From the NCBI GenBank assembly GCA_035518715.1, contig DATIXJ010000094.1, positions 1 through 47,170 on the forward strand: a stretch of DNA of 47,170 bases, read 5' to 3'. The position numbers were made by a program, and so were the translations under genes. Positions 7,916 through 17,203 of the stretch are shown in pieces. The DNA comes from DATIXJ01 sp035518715 (GTDB taxonomy: Bacteria; Bacteroidota; Ignavibacteria; UBA10030; SZUA-254). Under the pieces are notes generated by a model, which worked only from the letters and a program-made list of their open reading frames with translations, made no database searches and had not been told where the DNA came from. Position 1 is the first letter of the stretch; the number at the start of each line of letters is the position of its first letter.

Positions 7916-9285
7916 CTCCGGAAGTTCAAACAGTCGAAGCCGCAGCATTATACCAGGGACCTCGCCGGACAGCCGTTAAGATCCTCAATCGCATCGAGCG
8001 TACAGATGCGTATCTTGACAAGCTCCTCGACGTGGAGCTTCGGTCGAAAGACATCACCGATGTTGACAAGAGTCTGCTCGCCGAGCTCGTCCATGGCGTT
8101 ATCCGGTGGCAGGGGCGCCTTGATTGGATCCTGAACGGATTCACTCATGGTAACTTCAGCAAGTCCGAGGTGAACCTCCGTAATACTCTCCGCGTCGCAC
8201 TCTACCAGATACTCTTCCTTTCGCACATTCCCCATTATGCTGCAGTGAACGAGGCAGTCGAATTTGCGAAACGGGTTCGGGGAGAGAAATATGCAAGTCT
8301 GGTCAACGCCGTCCTGCGGAATATCATCCGGAGTCTGGACGGCATCCATTACCCGAAAGATGACGAAGATCCCGTCCAATATCTGGCGGTGTACTTCTCG
8401 CATCCCCAATGGCTTGTGAAAAGATGGTACCAGCGGTTTGATCGGCCTGAGCTCGAAAAGCTCCTTTCCGCCAATAACGAAGTTCCTGAGCTCACGCTTC
8501 GGATCAATAAGCTCCGGATTCCACCCCCGGAATTTCTTTCCCTTCTTGATCAACAGAAAATCCAGTATCAGGGATCGATGTATATCGATCATTTCCTGAA
8601 GGTGAGGAGCCTGTCAGGGATATCCCAGCTGAATATTTTTCAATCCGGATACTTCTCAATTCAGGATGAAAGCGCGGCACTCCCGGTTCTTCTGCTCGAT
8701 CCCAAACCGGGTGAACGGGTCATCGATCTCTGTGCGGCTCCGGGCGGGAAGACGACGTTCATCGCCGAGATGATGCTGAATGAAGGTGTCGTTCTGGCGG
8801 TTGATAAGTACGAGAACAAGCTCGACCTGATCCGAAAGAGCTGCGAGCGACTTGGACTGAAAAATGTGCAGCTGCTTGTGGCTGACGGCATCGAGCTCCA
8901 GACGGAGCCGGCTGACAGGGTATTGGTGGATGCTCCCTGTTCCGGATTCGGCGTCTTACGAAAGAAACCCGACATCAAATGGCGGCGAGAGCCGGAAGAT
9001 ATCGTGCGGCTTGCGAAGCAGCAGTTTCTTCTCCTGGAGTCGGCTGGACGCCTCCTGAAGCCCGGAGGCGTGCTGGTGTACAGTACGTGCACGAGCGAGC
9101 CGGAGGAGAATGAGCAGATCATCGATGCATTTCTCCAGCACCATCCCGAATTTCATACGGAAGATGCAGGGCGATTCGTCAATAAATCTGTCGTGACACA
9201 GCAAGGATTTATCGCAACTTTTCCACACCGCCATCATATCGATGGCTCATTTGCAGTACGTCTGGTCAAATCCTCAAATCCCTGA
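7912..9285 (+). CDS. rsmB: 16S rRNA (cytosine(967)-C(5))-methyltransferase RsmB
   Basis: 457 residues. An N-terminal NusB-like helical domain (about 20-150, with VNAVLRNIIR) is followed by the Nop2/Sun SAM-dependent methyltransferase fold. The SAM loop LCAAPGGKTTF is near 272-282, the VDAPCSGFG motif with one catalytic Cys near 340, and the STCTSEPEENE motif with the nucleophile-assisting Cys near 390. The family methylates C967 of 16S rRNA in the P-site region. Start ATG overlaps the end of the GlmU-like gene (ATGA), indicating coupled translation; tdh follows two bases after the stop. Confidence 0.95.
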   Translation: MTPEVQTVEAAALYQGPRRTAVKILNRIERTDAYLDKLLDVELRSKDITDVDKSLLAELVHGVIRWQGRLDWILNGFTHGNFSKSEVNLRNTLRVALYQILFLSHIPHYAAVNEAVEFAKRVRGEKYASLVNAVLRNIIRSLDGIHYPKDDEDPVQYLAVYFSHPQWLVKRWYQRFDRPELEKLLSANNEVPELTLRINKLRIPPPEFLSLLDQQKIQYQGSMYIDHFLKVRSLSGISQLNIFQSGYFSIQDESAALPVLLLDPKPGERVIDLCAAPGGKTTFIAEMMLNEGVVLAVDKYENKLDLIRKSCERLGLKNVQLLVADGIELQTEPADRVLVDAPCSGFGVLRKKPDIKWRREPEDIVRLAKQQFLLLESAGRLLKPGGVLVYSTCTSEPEENEQIIDAFLQHHPEFHTEDAGRFVNKSVVTQQGFIATFPHRHHIDGSFAVRLVKSSNP

Positions 9286-9287
9286 AC

Positions 9288-10523
9288 ATGAATATGAATG
9301 CACTTGTCAAAGAACGACCTGAAATCTATAAGGCCTGGCCGAAAGGCCTGACGCTCGTCTCAAAAGAAATTCCGCGAATTCAAAAACCGAACGATATTCG
9401 TATCAAGGTGCTGTACGGCGGCATCTGCGGGACCGATGTCGGAATCTACCAGTCGAAAGACTCGCTGAAGCAGAGCATGTCGTCCCTGCGGACCCCCAAT
9501 GTCACAATCGGCCATGAGTTTTGCGGCCGAATTACGGAGGCGGGGCCCAAAGCAGCTCTGGACCTTGCGGAGCAGATGATCCGGAAAGCCAGGGTCTATC
9601 CTGAAGTGAAGAAGTTTGTAAAGAACCGGAACGCATCCGCCCTGCTGAAGGATAAAGCGTTTTTCGAATTCCTGAATGAGAATTTCATTGCAACGGCGGA
9701 AATGCATATCACCTGCGGAAAATGTGCCCAGTGCAAGCTCGGAGAGTATCACGTCTGCACGAACACCGTTATCCGCGGCCTGCACGGCGACGGCGCGTTT
9801 GCCGAATACGTTGTCTTGCCGTCCGAAAATGTCCTTATCTTCAGGAATGGCGAGATTCCGGCGGAGATCGTAGCATTTATGGACGCGATCGGGAATGCAA
9901 CGCATACGGTGCAGTCGCTCTCGACGGTGAAAGGAAAAGCGGTCGCAATTCTCGGCGTCGGCGTCATCGGACTGATGTCCGTGGCGATCGCCAAAGGCGC
10001 AGGTGCGGGGAAAATTCTGGTGACTGATGCCTCACATGGTGAGAATACGCATGAGAAGCTCGTCAAGCGACGGTTCCGTGTAGCGAAGCTGCTCGGAGCG
10101 GATGAATGTTTTGACGTTTCCATTCCGAAGGAAAAACAGAAATTTTACAAGAAGGCCGGGGAGATCAACCACGGAGCCGGCGTAGATGCGGTGCTCGAGA
10201 TGTCGGGAAGCTACCATGCATACGAAGATGCATTCCGTGTGCTGCGAATGGGTGGAGAAATGTCCCTGCTCGGCCTCACGAGCGGAACCATGCAGGTTGA
10301 TTTTTCAAAACATGTCATCTTCCCGGGTGTGACGATTCATGGCGTTATCGGCAGGAGGGTATGGTCCACGTGGGAGATGATGATCGAATTGCTGAAGAGC
10401 GGTCTCGCCGACCGATTCGTGAAGGCGGGCTTCGTCACGCATCAGTTTCCTCTTGCAGAATATGACAGAGCGTTTCAGGCGATCGCTGCCGGAGATGCTC
10501 TGAAAGTGTTGCTCCGACCCTGA
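9288..10523 (+). CDS. tdh: Zinc-dependent L-threonine 3-dehydrogenase-like enzyme, enlarged
   Basis: 411 residues, against about 340 for typical Tdh. Catalytic zinc ligands are visible as Cys47 (GGICGTD) and His76-Glu77 (IGHEF); the structural zinc site is Cys143, Cys146, Cys149 and Cys157. The Rossmann fold shows GVGVIG near residue 225 and an Asp after the second strand (VTDAS), which fits NAD use. About 35 extra residues, highly charged and helical, lie between the GHE motif and the HITCG motif (about 90-135), with a smaller insertion after VTDAS. The adjacent kbl supports oxidation of threonine to 2-amino-3-ketobutyrate, but an altered substrate is possible. Confidence 0.82.
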   Translation: MNMNALVKERPEIYKAWPKGLTLVSKEIPRIQKPNDIRIKVLYGGICGTDVGIYQSKDSLKQSMSSLRTPNVTIGHEFCGRITEAGPKAALDLAEQMIRKARVYPEVKKFVKNRNASALLKDKAFFEFLNENFIATAEMHITCGKCAQCKLGEYHVCTNTVIRGLHGDGAFAEYVVLPSENVLIFRNGEIPAEIVAFMDAIGNATHTVQSLSTVKGKAVAILGVGVIGLMSVAIAKGAGAGKILVTDASHGENTHEKLVKRRFRVAKLLGADECFDVSIPKEKQKFYKKAGEINHGAGVDAVLEMSGSYHAYEDAFRVLRMGGEMSLLGLTSGTMQVDFSKHVIFPGVTIHGVIGRRVWSTWEMMIELLKSGLADRFVKAGFVTHQFPLAEYDRAFQAIAAGDALKVLLRP

Positions 10524-10555
10524 ATGAATCAACAGACTATTTCAGAAAGTACGAT

Positions 10556-11773
10556 ATGGACAATCCACTGGAACTGATTACACAGGAGCTCGCACGGCTC
10601 GAAGAGAGTAAGACCTTCAAACATGAAACCGCACTTGAAGGTCCGCAGGGGGGTACGGTAAATGTTCGGGGGAAAAAAGTCGTCATGCTCGCTTCGAACA
10701 ATTATCTTGGACTCTCAAATCACCCGGTCATCAAGAAGGCCGCCATCGACGGGATCCGGAAATACGGATACGGCGTCGCGTCTGTCCGGTTTATCTGCGG
10801 AACGCAGGATATCCATCTTCAGCTTGAAAAGAAAATCTCGAAGTTCGTCGGAACGGAGGATACCATTCTTTTCTCGTCGTGCTTTGCCGCAAATGAAGGC
10901 TTTTTTGCGTCGCTCGTCAATGAAAAATTCGGGAGGGAGGATTATCACGATGTTCTCTACAGCGATCGACTGAACCACGCCAGTATCATCGACGGTCAGC
11001 GTCTTTGCCGCCCCGAGGCCGTGGAAAAGCGGATCTATGGGCACGGTGACATGGCCGACCTGGAGCGCCAGCTGGAAGCGGACAAGTCGAACAATTACAG
11101 GTTCCGGATCATCGTAACCGATGGCGTCTTCAGCATGGAGGGGGATCTGGCAAAACTCGCCTCGATTGTTGCTCTCGCCCGCAGATACAATGCGATGGTT
11201 TTTGTGGATGACTCGCACGCTATTGGTGTATGCGGGAAGACCGGGCGGGGAACTCCGGAGGCATCAGGTGTGCTCGGGCAGATCGACGTTCTTACGGGTA
11301 CGCTCGGGAAAGCAATCGGCGGGGCCGCCGGCGGTTATATCAGCGGCAGCAGAGACATGATCTCATTCCTCCGTCAGAAATCAAGACCATACACGTTTTC
11401 CAACTCTCTGCCACCATCAATTGTCTTCGGGGCAATGGCGGCATTCGATCTGTTGACGAAGGACAAGTCGATCGTCCGGCGCCTTCACGAAAATACTGCC
11501 TACTTCCGCCGCGAGATTGCGGGTTTGGGATTCAAAATTCTCGAGGGAGAACATCCGATTGTTCCGATCATGTTGGGCGAAGCTTCGGTTGCGCAGGATA
11601 TGAGCTTTGCACTGCTGAAGGAGGGGGTGTATATCAAAGGACTGTGGTTCCCCGTGGTACCGAAGGGAGAAGCACGGCTGCGGGGACAAATATCGGCGGC
11701 GCTGACGAAATCAGATATTGACCGTGCGTTGAGTGCATTCGAGAAAGTCGGTAAACGGATGCACATCATTTGA
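10556..11773 (+). CDS. kbl: Glycine C-acetyltransferase (2-amino-3-ketobutyrate CoA ligase)
   Basis: 405 residues of a fold-type I PLP enzyme of the alpha-oxoamine synthase group. It begins with the ASNNYLGLSNHP motif (about 46-57), has the GTQDIHLQLEKKI segment, the DDSHAIGVCGKTGRGT motif with the PLP-contacting Asp/His, and the PLP lysine Lys252 in GTLGKAIGG. The enzyme splits 2-amino-3-ketobutyrate with CoA into glycine and acetyl-CoA. Relatives BioF and HemA-like synthases are alternatives, but the tdh gene 32 bases upstream makes Kbl by far the likeliest, completing the threonine-to-glycine route. Confidence 0.92.
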   Translation: MDNPLELITQELARLEESKTFKHETALEGPQGGTVNVRGKKVVMLASNNYLGLSNHPVIKKAAIDGIRKYGYGVASVRFICGTQDIHLQLEKKISKFVGTEDTILFSSCFAANEGFFASLVNEKFGREDYHDVLYSDRLNHASIIDGQRLCRPEAVEKRIYGHGDMADLERQLEADKSNNYRFRIIVTDGVFSMEGDLAKLASIVALARRYNAMVFVDDSHAIGVCGKTGRGTPEASGVLGQIDVLTGTLGKAIGGAAGGYISGSRDMISFLRQKSRPYTFSNSLPPSIVFGAMAAFDLLTKDKSIVRRLHENTAYFRREIAGLGFKILEGEHPIVPIMLGEASVAQDMSFALLKEGVYIKGLWFPVVPKGEARLRGQISAALTKSDIDRALSAFEKVGKRMHII

Positions 11774-11833
11774 TTTGAATTTCCCGCAAAACTTTCTTAG
11801 GATGAACCATCATATATTCGACACGTAGATCTT

Positions 11834-12928
11834 ATGAAGAAATCATTGACTTCCGAAAACGTTCTTGAGGCGTTGCGCACGGTGAAGGATCCGGATCTTC
11901 ATCGGGATATCGTTTCATTGAATTTTATCAAAAACCTCGTCGTCACCGACACATCGGTGAATTTTACGATTGAGTTGACGACTCCATCCTGTCCTGTCCG
12001 GGATGAACTGAAGCAGCAGGCGGAACTGGCTGTCCGTTCTGCCATCGATGGGGTGAAGAATGTCGTCATCGACCTCACCTCCAACGTCCGATCCAATCCA
12101 CCCCAGAAAGCGGCGGAAGTTCTCCCCGGTGTCAAGACTACCATCGCCGTGGCGAGCGGCAAGGGGGGTGTCGGGAAATCCACTGTTGCAGTGAATCTCG
12201 CTGTTTCTCTTGCACTCGATGGCGCCAAGGTCGGTCTTCTAGATGCTGACATCTACGGTCCGAGTATCCCGCTGATGATGGGAATTGACGGCCGGCCCGA
12301 GCTTGACCGCCAGAAACTCGTTCCACTCGAGGCTCACGGAGTCAAAGTTATGTCAATCGGATTTCTCGTTGATCCGATGCAGGCGGTTATCTGGAGGGGA
12401 CCGATGGTGAGCGGTGCCGTCAAGCAGTTCATGTCCGATGTGCAGTGGGGAGAGCTCGATTATCTGGTTTTTGATCTTCCTCCGGGTACAGGTGATATCC
12501 ATCTCACGCTCGTGCAGACGATTCCGTTGACGGGCTCTGTCGTCGTTACCACGCCGCAGGATATCTCGCTGGCAGATGCAAGAAAAGCATTCGCAATGTT
12601 CGAAAAGGTTCACGTTCCCGTTCTCGGAATCGTCGAGAACATGAGCTACTACATCTGCAAGCACTGCGGGCAGCGGGAAGATATTTTTGCCACCGGCGGC
12701 GGAAAGAAAGCCGCTGAGGAACTCAAGGTGCCCTACCTGGGCGGAATTCCGATCTATACTCCCATCCGGATCGGAGGAGACAATGGAAAACCAATTGTCG
12801 TGATGGAACCCAAATCCGAACAGGCCCTCATGATCAGGCAGATCGCCCGTCAAATGGCGGCTCAGGTAAGCATTCAGCAATTTGCGTCGAAGGGAAATCC
12901 GGAAATTCAGATTAGTTTGCAATCTTGA
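11834..12928 (+). CDS. mrp: Mrp/NBP35-type iron-sulfur cluster carrier ATPase
   Basis: 364 residues. An N-terminal MIP18/DUF59 domain (about 5-85, with VKDPDLHRDIVSL) is followed by a deviant Walker A loop, G109-K-G-G-V-G-K115-S-T, and the MinD-like ATPase core (DADIYGPSIP, VFDLPPGTGD). A CKHCG Cys-x2-Cys pair near 275-278 is the conserved cluster-binding site at the dimer interface. The family (ApbC/Mrp) carries [4Fe-4S] clusters to target proteins. It overlaps the following NifU-C-like gene by four bases, which reinforces the role. A TATATT-like -10 lies at 11813-11818, but I see no matching -35. Confidence 0.95.
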   Translation: MKKSLTSENVLEALRTVKDPDLHRDIVSLNFIKNLVVTDTSVNFTIELTTPSCPVRDELKQQAELAVRSAIDGVKNVVIDLTSNVRSNPPQKAAEVLPGVKTTIAVASGKGGVGKSTVAVNLAVSLALDGAKVGLLDADIYGPSIPLMMGIDGRPELDRQKLVPLEAHGVKVMSIGFLVDPMQAVIWRGPMVSGAVKQFMSDVQWGELDYLVFDLPPGTGDIHLTLVQTIPLTGSVVVTTPQDISLADARKAFAMFEKVHVPVLGIVENMSYYICKHCGQREDIFATGGGKKAAEELKVPYLGGIPIYTPIRIGGDNGKPIVVMEPKSEQALMIRQIARQMAAQVSIQQFASKGNPEIQISLQS

Positions 12929-13182
12929 CGGCAGATTCCTCCATAGCGTCGCCACAACTCCAGGATCGGATACTACAGGCACTTGCGACATGCCGGCCTT
13001 TTCTTCAGAAGGATGAGGGAGATGTGGAGTTCGTGGGAATCTCGGCGGATGGGATTGTGGAACTGCGGTTCCTTGGAACGTGTGCCATCTGTCCGATGGC
13101 TCCTCTAACGCTCCGGGCGGGGTTGGAGCGTGCGATCATGCATGCAGCAGCCGAAGTGAGGCGGGTCGAAGCAATCAAGTAA
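12925..13182 (+). CDS. NifU C-terminal-domain protein (Fe-S scaffold)
   Basis: 85 residues from a TTG start (TTGA overlaps the mrp stop). The single domain matches the NifU C-terminal/Nfu fold: a first helix LQDRILQALATCRPFLQKDEGDVEF, the usual GIVELRFLGTC strand and the Cys53-x2-Cys56 pair (CAICPM) that holds a cluster across a dimer. Nfu proteins store or hand over [4Fe-4S] clusters. No in-frame ATG lies early enough to replace the TTG. Its tight overlap with mrp suggests that the two make a scaffold-and-carrier pair. It ends 57 bases before the convergent pdxA stop; no terminator is visible there. Confidence 0.88.
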   Translation: MTADSSIASPQLQDRILQALATCRPFLQKDEGDVEFVGISADGIVELRFLGTCAICPMAPLTLRAGLERAIMHAAAEVRRVEAIK

Positions 13183-13239
13183 GTCCTGCGGAACGAGCCT
13201 GTTTCCCTCCCGGCGTTCTCGTCTCCTCCCAACTATCAG

Positions 13240-14262
13240 CTAAAGTCTTCGTCGACGGTTCCGGATGATCGAAACCGCCAGTTTTATTGCGGCGATCATG
13301 CTTGAGGGGTCGGCCATACCTTTTCCTGCAAGATCAAATGCGGTACCGTGATCCGGAGAGGTCCTGACGATCGGAAGACCCGCGGAAAAGTTCACACCCA
13401 CACGGAAACCTGCCATCTTCAGCGGGATCAACCCCTGATCGTGATACATCGCGAGAACCGCATCATACTCCCTGTAGCTGTGCCTGCCGAAAAATCCATC
13501 TGCCGGAAACGGGCCCTCCACATGAATTTTGCCGTTCCGCGCCTTTTCGAGAACGGGTCTAAGGATCTTCCGTTCTTCACTTCCAAGGAGTCCGTCTTCA
13601 CCTGCGTGGGGGTTAAGGGCGAGAAGAGCAATTCTTGGCGATCGAATATTGAAATCGGTTTTCAGAGACCGGCTGACCACTTCAAGTTTCTCCAATATCC
13701 GGGAAACTGAAAGGTTCTCTGCGACCTTGCGAAGGGGGAGATGAACTGTTGCGAGTCCGACCCGGAATGATCCCGCAATGAGCATCATGACAACTTTCTG
13801 ACTTCCGCAGATGTGGGCAAGCATTTCCGTCTGGCCGGGATAATGAAAGCCGCCCATGTCCATGGCATGCTTCGAAACCGGTGCGGTAACCACACCGTCG
13901 ACGCTTCCGTGAAGGCAAAGCCGCGCCGCATGAAGAAGTGACTTACCCGCGATCGTGCCCGAAGTCGCTGAACATGATTGAGGCCGCGGAAGGCCCCGCA
14001 GGCCGGGGTTCCACACGGGAATCACTCCTTTGGACCAGCGATGAGGGAGTTCTGAGATTTCCTCCAGTCGACCGGAAATTCTCAGTCGTTTCTTGTAGAA
14101 ATCAAAAACACTGATCGGACCGACGAGAAGGGGCTGGCAGATGCTGTGGATGGATTTCGTTGTGGCGCTCTTAAGGGCAATTTCGGGTCCGATCCCGTTC
14201 ATATCGCCGACAGTCACGGCGATTATTGGGTGACGGGACCATTGAGATTGAACGCGAGACAT
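13240..14262 (-). CDS. pdxA: 4-hydroxythreonine-4-phosphate dehydrogenase PdxA
   Basis: 340 residues. PdxA markers are the VTVGDMNGIGPEIALK opening, the VTAPVSK segment near 130, FHYPGQTEMLAH with a metal-binding His near 145, LNPHAGEDGLLG, and YHDQGLIPLKMAGF near 280 with another metal-binding His. The enzyme oxidises 4-phosphohydroxythreonine in the DXP-dependent route to pyridoxal phosphate. It is the last gene of a minus-strand group; its ATG overlaps the stop of the GWxTD gene by one base (TAATG). PLP is the cofactor of nearby Kbl, though the genes are on opposite strands. Confidence 0.95.
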   Translation of the reverse strand: MSRVQSQWSRHPIIAVTVGDMNGIGPEIALKSATTKSIHSICQPLLVGPISVFDFYKKRLRISGRLEEISELPHRWSKGVIPVWNPGLRGLPRPQSCSATSGTIAGKSLLHAARLCLHGSVDGVVTAPVSKHAMDMGGFHYPGQTEMLAHICGSQKVVMMLIAGSFRVGLATVHLPLRKVAENLSVSRILEKLEVVSRSLKTDFNIRSPRIALLALNPHAGEDGLLGSEERKILRPVLEKARNGKIHVEGPFPADGFFGRHSYREYDAVLAMYHDQGLIPLKMAGFRVGVNFSAGLPIVRTSPDHGTAFDLAGKGMADPSSMIAAIKLAVSIIRNRRRRL

Positions 14263-15650
14263 TAGTCGAATTTCTCCTGCGCGGTGAGAACATAATTACC
14301 TTGTTTACTCTTGTCGGTGAAGATAAGTCTTCTGTGAAGATTGATGTATATCCAGACCTCTGTCGGCAGAGAAGAGGGATTCAACGATCGTGTGGTTGAA
14401 GAGGGGGGACCATAGAGAATGTATGCTTTCCCGCGGTCGGTCTTCGCACCGTTTTGCTCTCCCACCGTGCTGAACGCTGTTGATGCATGATCCACTCTCT
14501 TGTAATATTCTGCCTCTGCTTCGTTGTATGCAGTCTGGGGCGTGGGGTCGCGTTTCTTCCAGAATGCGTTGAAGAGCGCCTCCTGTTCGTCTCCATCCGC
14601 GTGCCGCAGGTCGTCAAATTCCGCAGGGTCGGCGAGATACGAAAGCGCCTCGACCGCAGTTCTCAGCGACCGGAGAGACATCGGCTTGTCGATCCATCGG
14701 ATTTGAAATGGAAATGTCCGCGTGACGGATGATTCCGCCAGCACACCCGTGAGTTGAAGTTCGTACGATCCCTGTTGAAGCGTGTCGGAATTGATGGGCG
14801 CCCAGACTCCGAACGGCCTGCTGCTGTCCATCCGGGGCGCCAGCACGTAACTGAAGTTTTCTCCTTCGCGCTTGACGCTCAGGTCTCTCCCGAACCGGAC
14901 AGAATCAAGGGAGAGCGAATCGGATGCGACAATCTTCCGCTCATGCGATTCGTTGTTGACGGAATCGATCTTCCACCGGAGGCGCAGCGTTCCGGTCAGA
15001 TGCGGAGACATGATCTCCGCATACATGCCGAAACGATCTCCGAATGGTACTTCGTTGCCAAAATTGAGAGGGATGAGTTTACCCGCGGAGTCGGCAAGGG
15101 GGTGTGTGAAGAGCACATCAGAGATCTGGAGCCCCGCCCCGGTGAAATCATTAACCGCGATGTGGTCAAGTTCGTTGTGTTCGCTTCTGTTTGACTCCCG
15201 GTCATTCGCCTCGACGGCTATTTTATACACTCCGGGAGCAAGATCAAAGGAAGTCATCCCTTCTACGAACTCCAGCGATGCTTCAGAAATTGAGGGGGGT
15301 TCTGCGACGTCAAGAAGTTTATGGATGAATGTGTGCGTGACCGGTCCGCCGTTCCTCTCGAAAACGTCGATCGTAATATCTCCGCGGGCGTGGAACGGTG
15401 CGCCGGTCGGGCTTTGGTTCTTCACGAAGACGAAAGCGCTGTATGGAACTCGGTAGAGAATATCAAGCCGGCCCTTGGAGGGTACGCTCGACTTAAAATT
15501 GAGTGCTTCGAGGAGAACCGGGGATCCGAATGGACGCGGGGGTCTCATGCCCCTCTGGCCGGATGAACTGAAAGTGAAGCCGATCAGAAGCACCGCAAAA
15601 AGCCCGCCTCGAAGAATTTTCCGGCTCCCGCATATTTGCTCTGCGCCCAT
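14262..15650 (-). CDS. Exported GWxTD-domain protein
   Basis: 462 residues with an N-terminal hydrophobic export signal (about 13-30, GGLFAVLLIGFTFSSSG). The long middle is beta-rich and ends in the GWxTD domain (about 330-462), recognised by the DRGKAYILYGPP motif and the VWIY...RRLIF strand pair. The motif that names the domain is degenerate: residues 401-405 read GAKTD, with Ala in place of Trp. GWxTD proteins are common in Ignavibacteria, Acidobacteria and related phyla; function is unknown. It sits 11 bases after pepA and one base overlaps pdxA, so these are probably co-transcribed. Confidence 0.82.
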   Translation of the reverse strand: MGAEQICGSRKILRGGLFAVLLIGFTFSSSGQRGMRPPRPFGSPVLLEALNFKSSVPSKGRLDILYRVPYSAFVFVKNQSPTGAPFHARGDITIDVFERNGGPVTHTFIHKLLDVAEPPSISEASLEFVEGMTSFDLAPGVYKIAVEANDRESNRSEHNELDHIAVNDFTGAGLQISDVLFTHPLADSAGKLIPLNFGNEVPFGDRFGMYAEIMSPHLTGTLRLRWKIDSVNNESHERKIVASDSLSLDSVRFGRDLSVKREGENFSYVLAPRMDSSRPFGVWAPINSDTLQQGSYELQLTGVLAESSVTRTFPFQIRWIDKPMSLRSLRTAVEALSYLADPAEFDDLRHADGDEQEALFNAFWKKRDPTPQTAYNEAEAEYYKRVDHASTAFSTVGEQNGAKTDRGKAYILYGPPSSTTRSLNPSSLPTEVWIYINLHRRLIFTDKSKQGNYVLTAQEKFD

Positions 15651-15661
15651 TCTCCGGTTCC

Positions 15662-17167
15662 TTATGTTGGTTTAATGGACTTCAGGTACTCGACAAGGAG
15701 CCGTACCCCGATTCCCGAGCCCCCTTTTGCGGCATACGGCTGAGATTCTTCGAGGATTGCAGGTCCGGCAATGTCGAGATGAACCCATTTGTAGTCGCCG
15801 ATGAATTTCTTCAGGAACAAAGCGGCAGTTATCGCTCCTGCCCACCGCCCGCCCGTGTTTTTTACGTCGGCAACGTCGCTCTTGATCTGTTTTTCATATT
15901 CTTCAAACAGAGGAAGCTGCCAGAGGCGCTCGAATGTCTTTTCCCCGGCGGCTTTGAGATTAGCCATCAGTTCGTCATCGGTACCCATCATGCCGGTTGT
16001 ATGTTGCCCGAGTGCGACGACACATGCTCCCGTGAGCGTCGCGAGATCAATCACCGCTGCGGGCTTGTAGATGGACGCGTACGCGAGTGCATCTGCAAGA
16101 ATCAGTCGTCCTTCCGCATCCGTGTTGTCCACCTCGGACGTTTTGCCGCCGTAGTGCGTGATGATATCTCCGGGTTTCATCGCTGATCCGCCGAGAAGAT
16201 TTTCGGTCGCTGGAATGAGACCGACAAGATGGACGGGCAAGTTGAGCCGTGCCGTTGCTTCCATCGTGCCGATGACCGCGGCCGCACCGCTCATATCCAT
16301 TTTCATTTCCGACATTCCTCCTGCGGGCTTTATGGATATCCCACCGGCGTCGAACGTGACTCCCTTTCCCACAAGAACCACGGTTGGCAGGTTCTTCTGG
16401 GCGGAATGATGTTCGAGAATGATGAACCGGGGAGGTTTGTTGCTTCCGGCATTGACCGCGAGAAGACCGCCGAATTTCATCTGCTCAATGCGCGGCTTGT
16501 CCCAAACCTGTATCCGGTAACCATGCCTGGCCGCGGATTGTCGTGCAACTGTTGCAAGTGACTCCGGATAGATTTCGTTGGGCGGGGCGTTTGCAAGATC
16601 CCTTGCTAGCTCCGTCGCCTCACAGATGATCCGGACTTCCTGCAGGACCTTTTTCACGGATTTCTCATCGACATCATTTTCGGTGACGATCGTGAGTTCT
16701 TTGACCTTGTCCTTCCGGTCCTCTTTCGAGGTGATATATTTTTCAAACCGGTATTGAGAGAGCCATGCTCCTTCACTTATCGCCTTGGCAGCTTCGGATG
16801 AAGAGAAGGCATTCCCCGGAATTTTGGGAAGGAGAAATGCCGTCGAATCTGCGTGAATGTCCGCGGCTCTCTTCGTTGCGGCAGCGGCGGATCTGCGAAG
16901 CTGCTCCAGCGTCAGGTTCTTCTCCTCTCCCAAACCCACAAGTAGAAGTCGTGGAGTTGCTGTCGCCCCATCGGTGAAGAATCCGAGGATCTCGCCCCTT
17001 TTCCCTTTGAATTGCTCCATCTCTACCATGTTGTCGAGTTTCCTCTTGAAATATTTCCGGAGTACCCCCATGTCCTTACTGAATGTGGTCTTGCTTTCGG
17101 AAACAAAAACTACTGCCACGTCGGCTTTGATTTGCCGTATTGTCGAATGTCGGGATGAAAGTTTCAT
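15662..17167 (-). CDS. pepA: Leucyl aminopeptidase (M17 family)
   Basis: 501 residues, the usual length. The N-terminal macro-like domain (about 15-170) precedes the catalytic domain with VLVGKGVTFDAGGISIKP (metal-binding Lys and Asp), the MKMDMSGAAAV helix, and the family signature NTDAEGRL at about 348-355, followed by DLATLTGACVVALG. PepA is a cytosolic hexameric two-metal aminopeptidase that releases N-terminal residues; in some bacteria it also binds DNA with XerCD. It lies 36 bases downstream of nrnA and just before the GWxTD gene. Confidence 0.96.
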   Translation of the reverse strand: MKLSSRHSTIRQIKADVAVVFVSESKTTFSKDMGVLRKYFKRKLDNMVEMEQFKGKRGEILGFFTDGATATPRLLLVGLGEEKNLTLEQLRRSAAAATKRAADIHADSTAFLLPKIPGNAFSSSEAAKAISEGAWLSQYRFEKYITSKEDRKDKVKELTIVTENDVDEKSVKKVLQEVRIICEATELARDLANAPPNEIYPESLATVARQSAARHGYRIQVWDKPRIEQMKFGGLLAVNAGSNKPPRFIILEHHSAQKNLPTVVLVGKGVTFDAGGISIKPAGGMSEMKMDMSGAAAVIGTMEATARLNLPVHLVGLIPATENLLGGSAMKPGDIITHYGGKTSEVDNTDAEGRLILADALAYASIYKPAAVIDLATLTGACVVALGQHTTGMMGTDDELMANLKAAGEKTFERLWQLPLFEEYEKQIKSDVADVKNTGGRWAGAITAALFLKKFIGDYKWVHLDIAGPAILEESQPYAAKGGSGIGVRLLVEYLKSIKPT

Positions 17168-17203
17168 ACTGGGATGCTCGGTTAATTCATGTGTGTGGAT
17201 TGT

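Noticed and set aside
11790..11820. TATATTCG as a promoter for mrp
   Set aside because: A good -10 shape, but there is no TTG at the expected distance; kept only as a note in the mrp entry.
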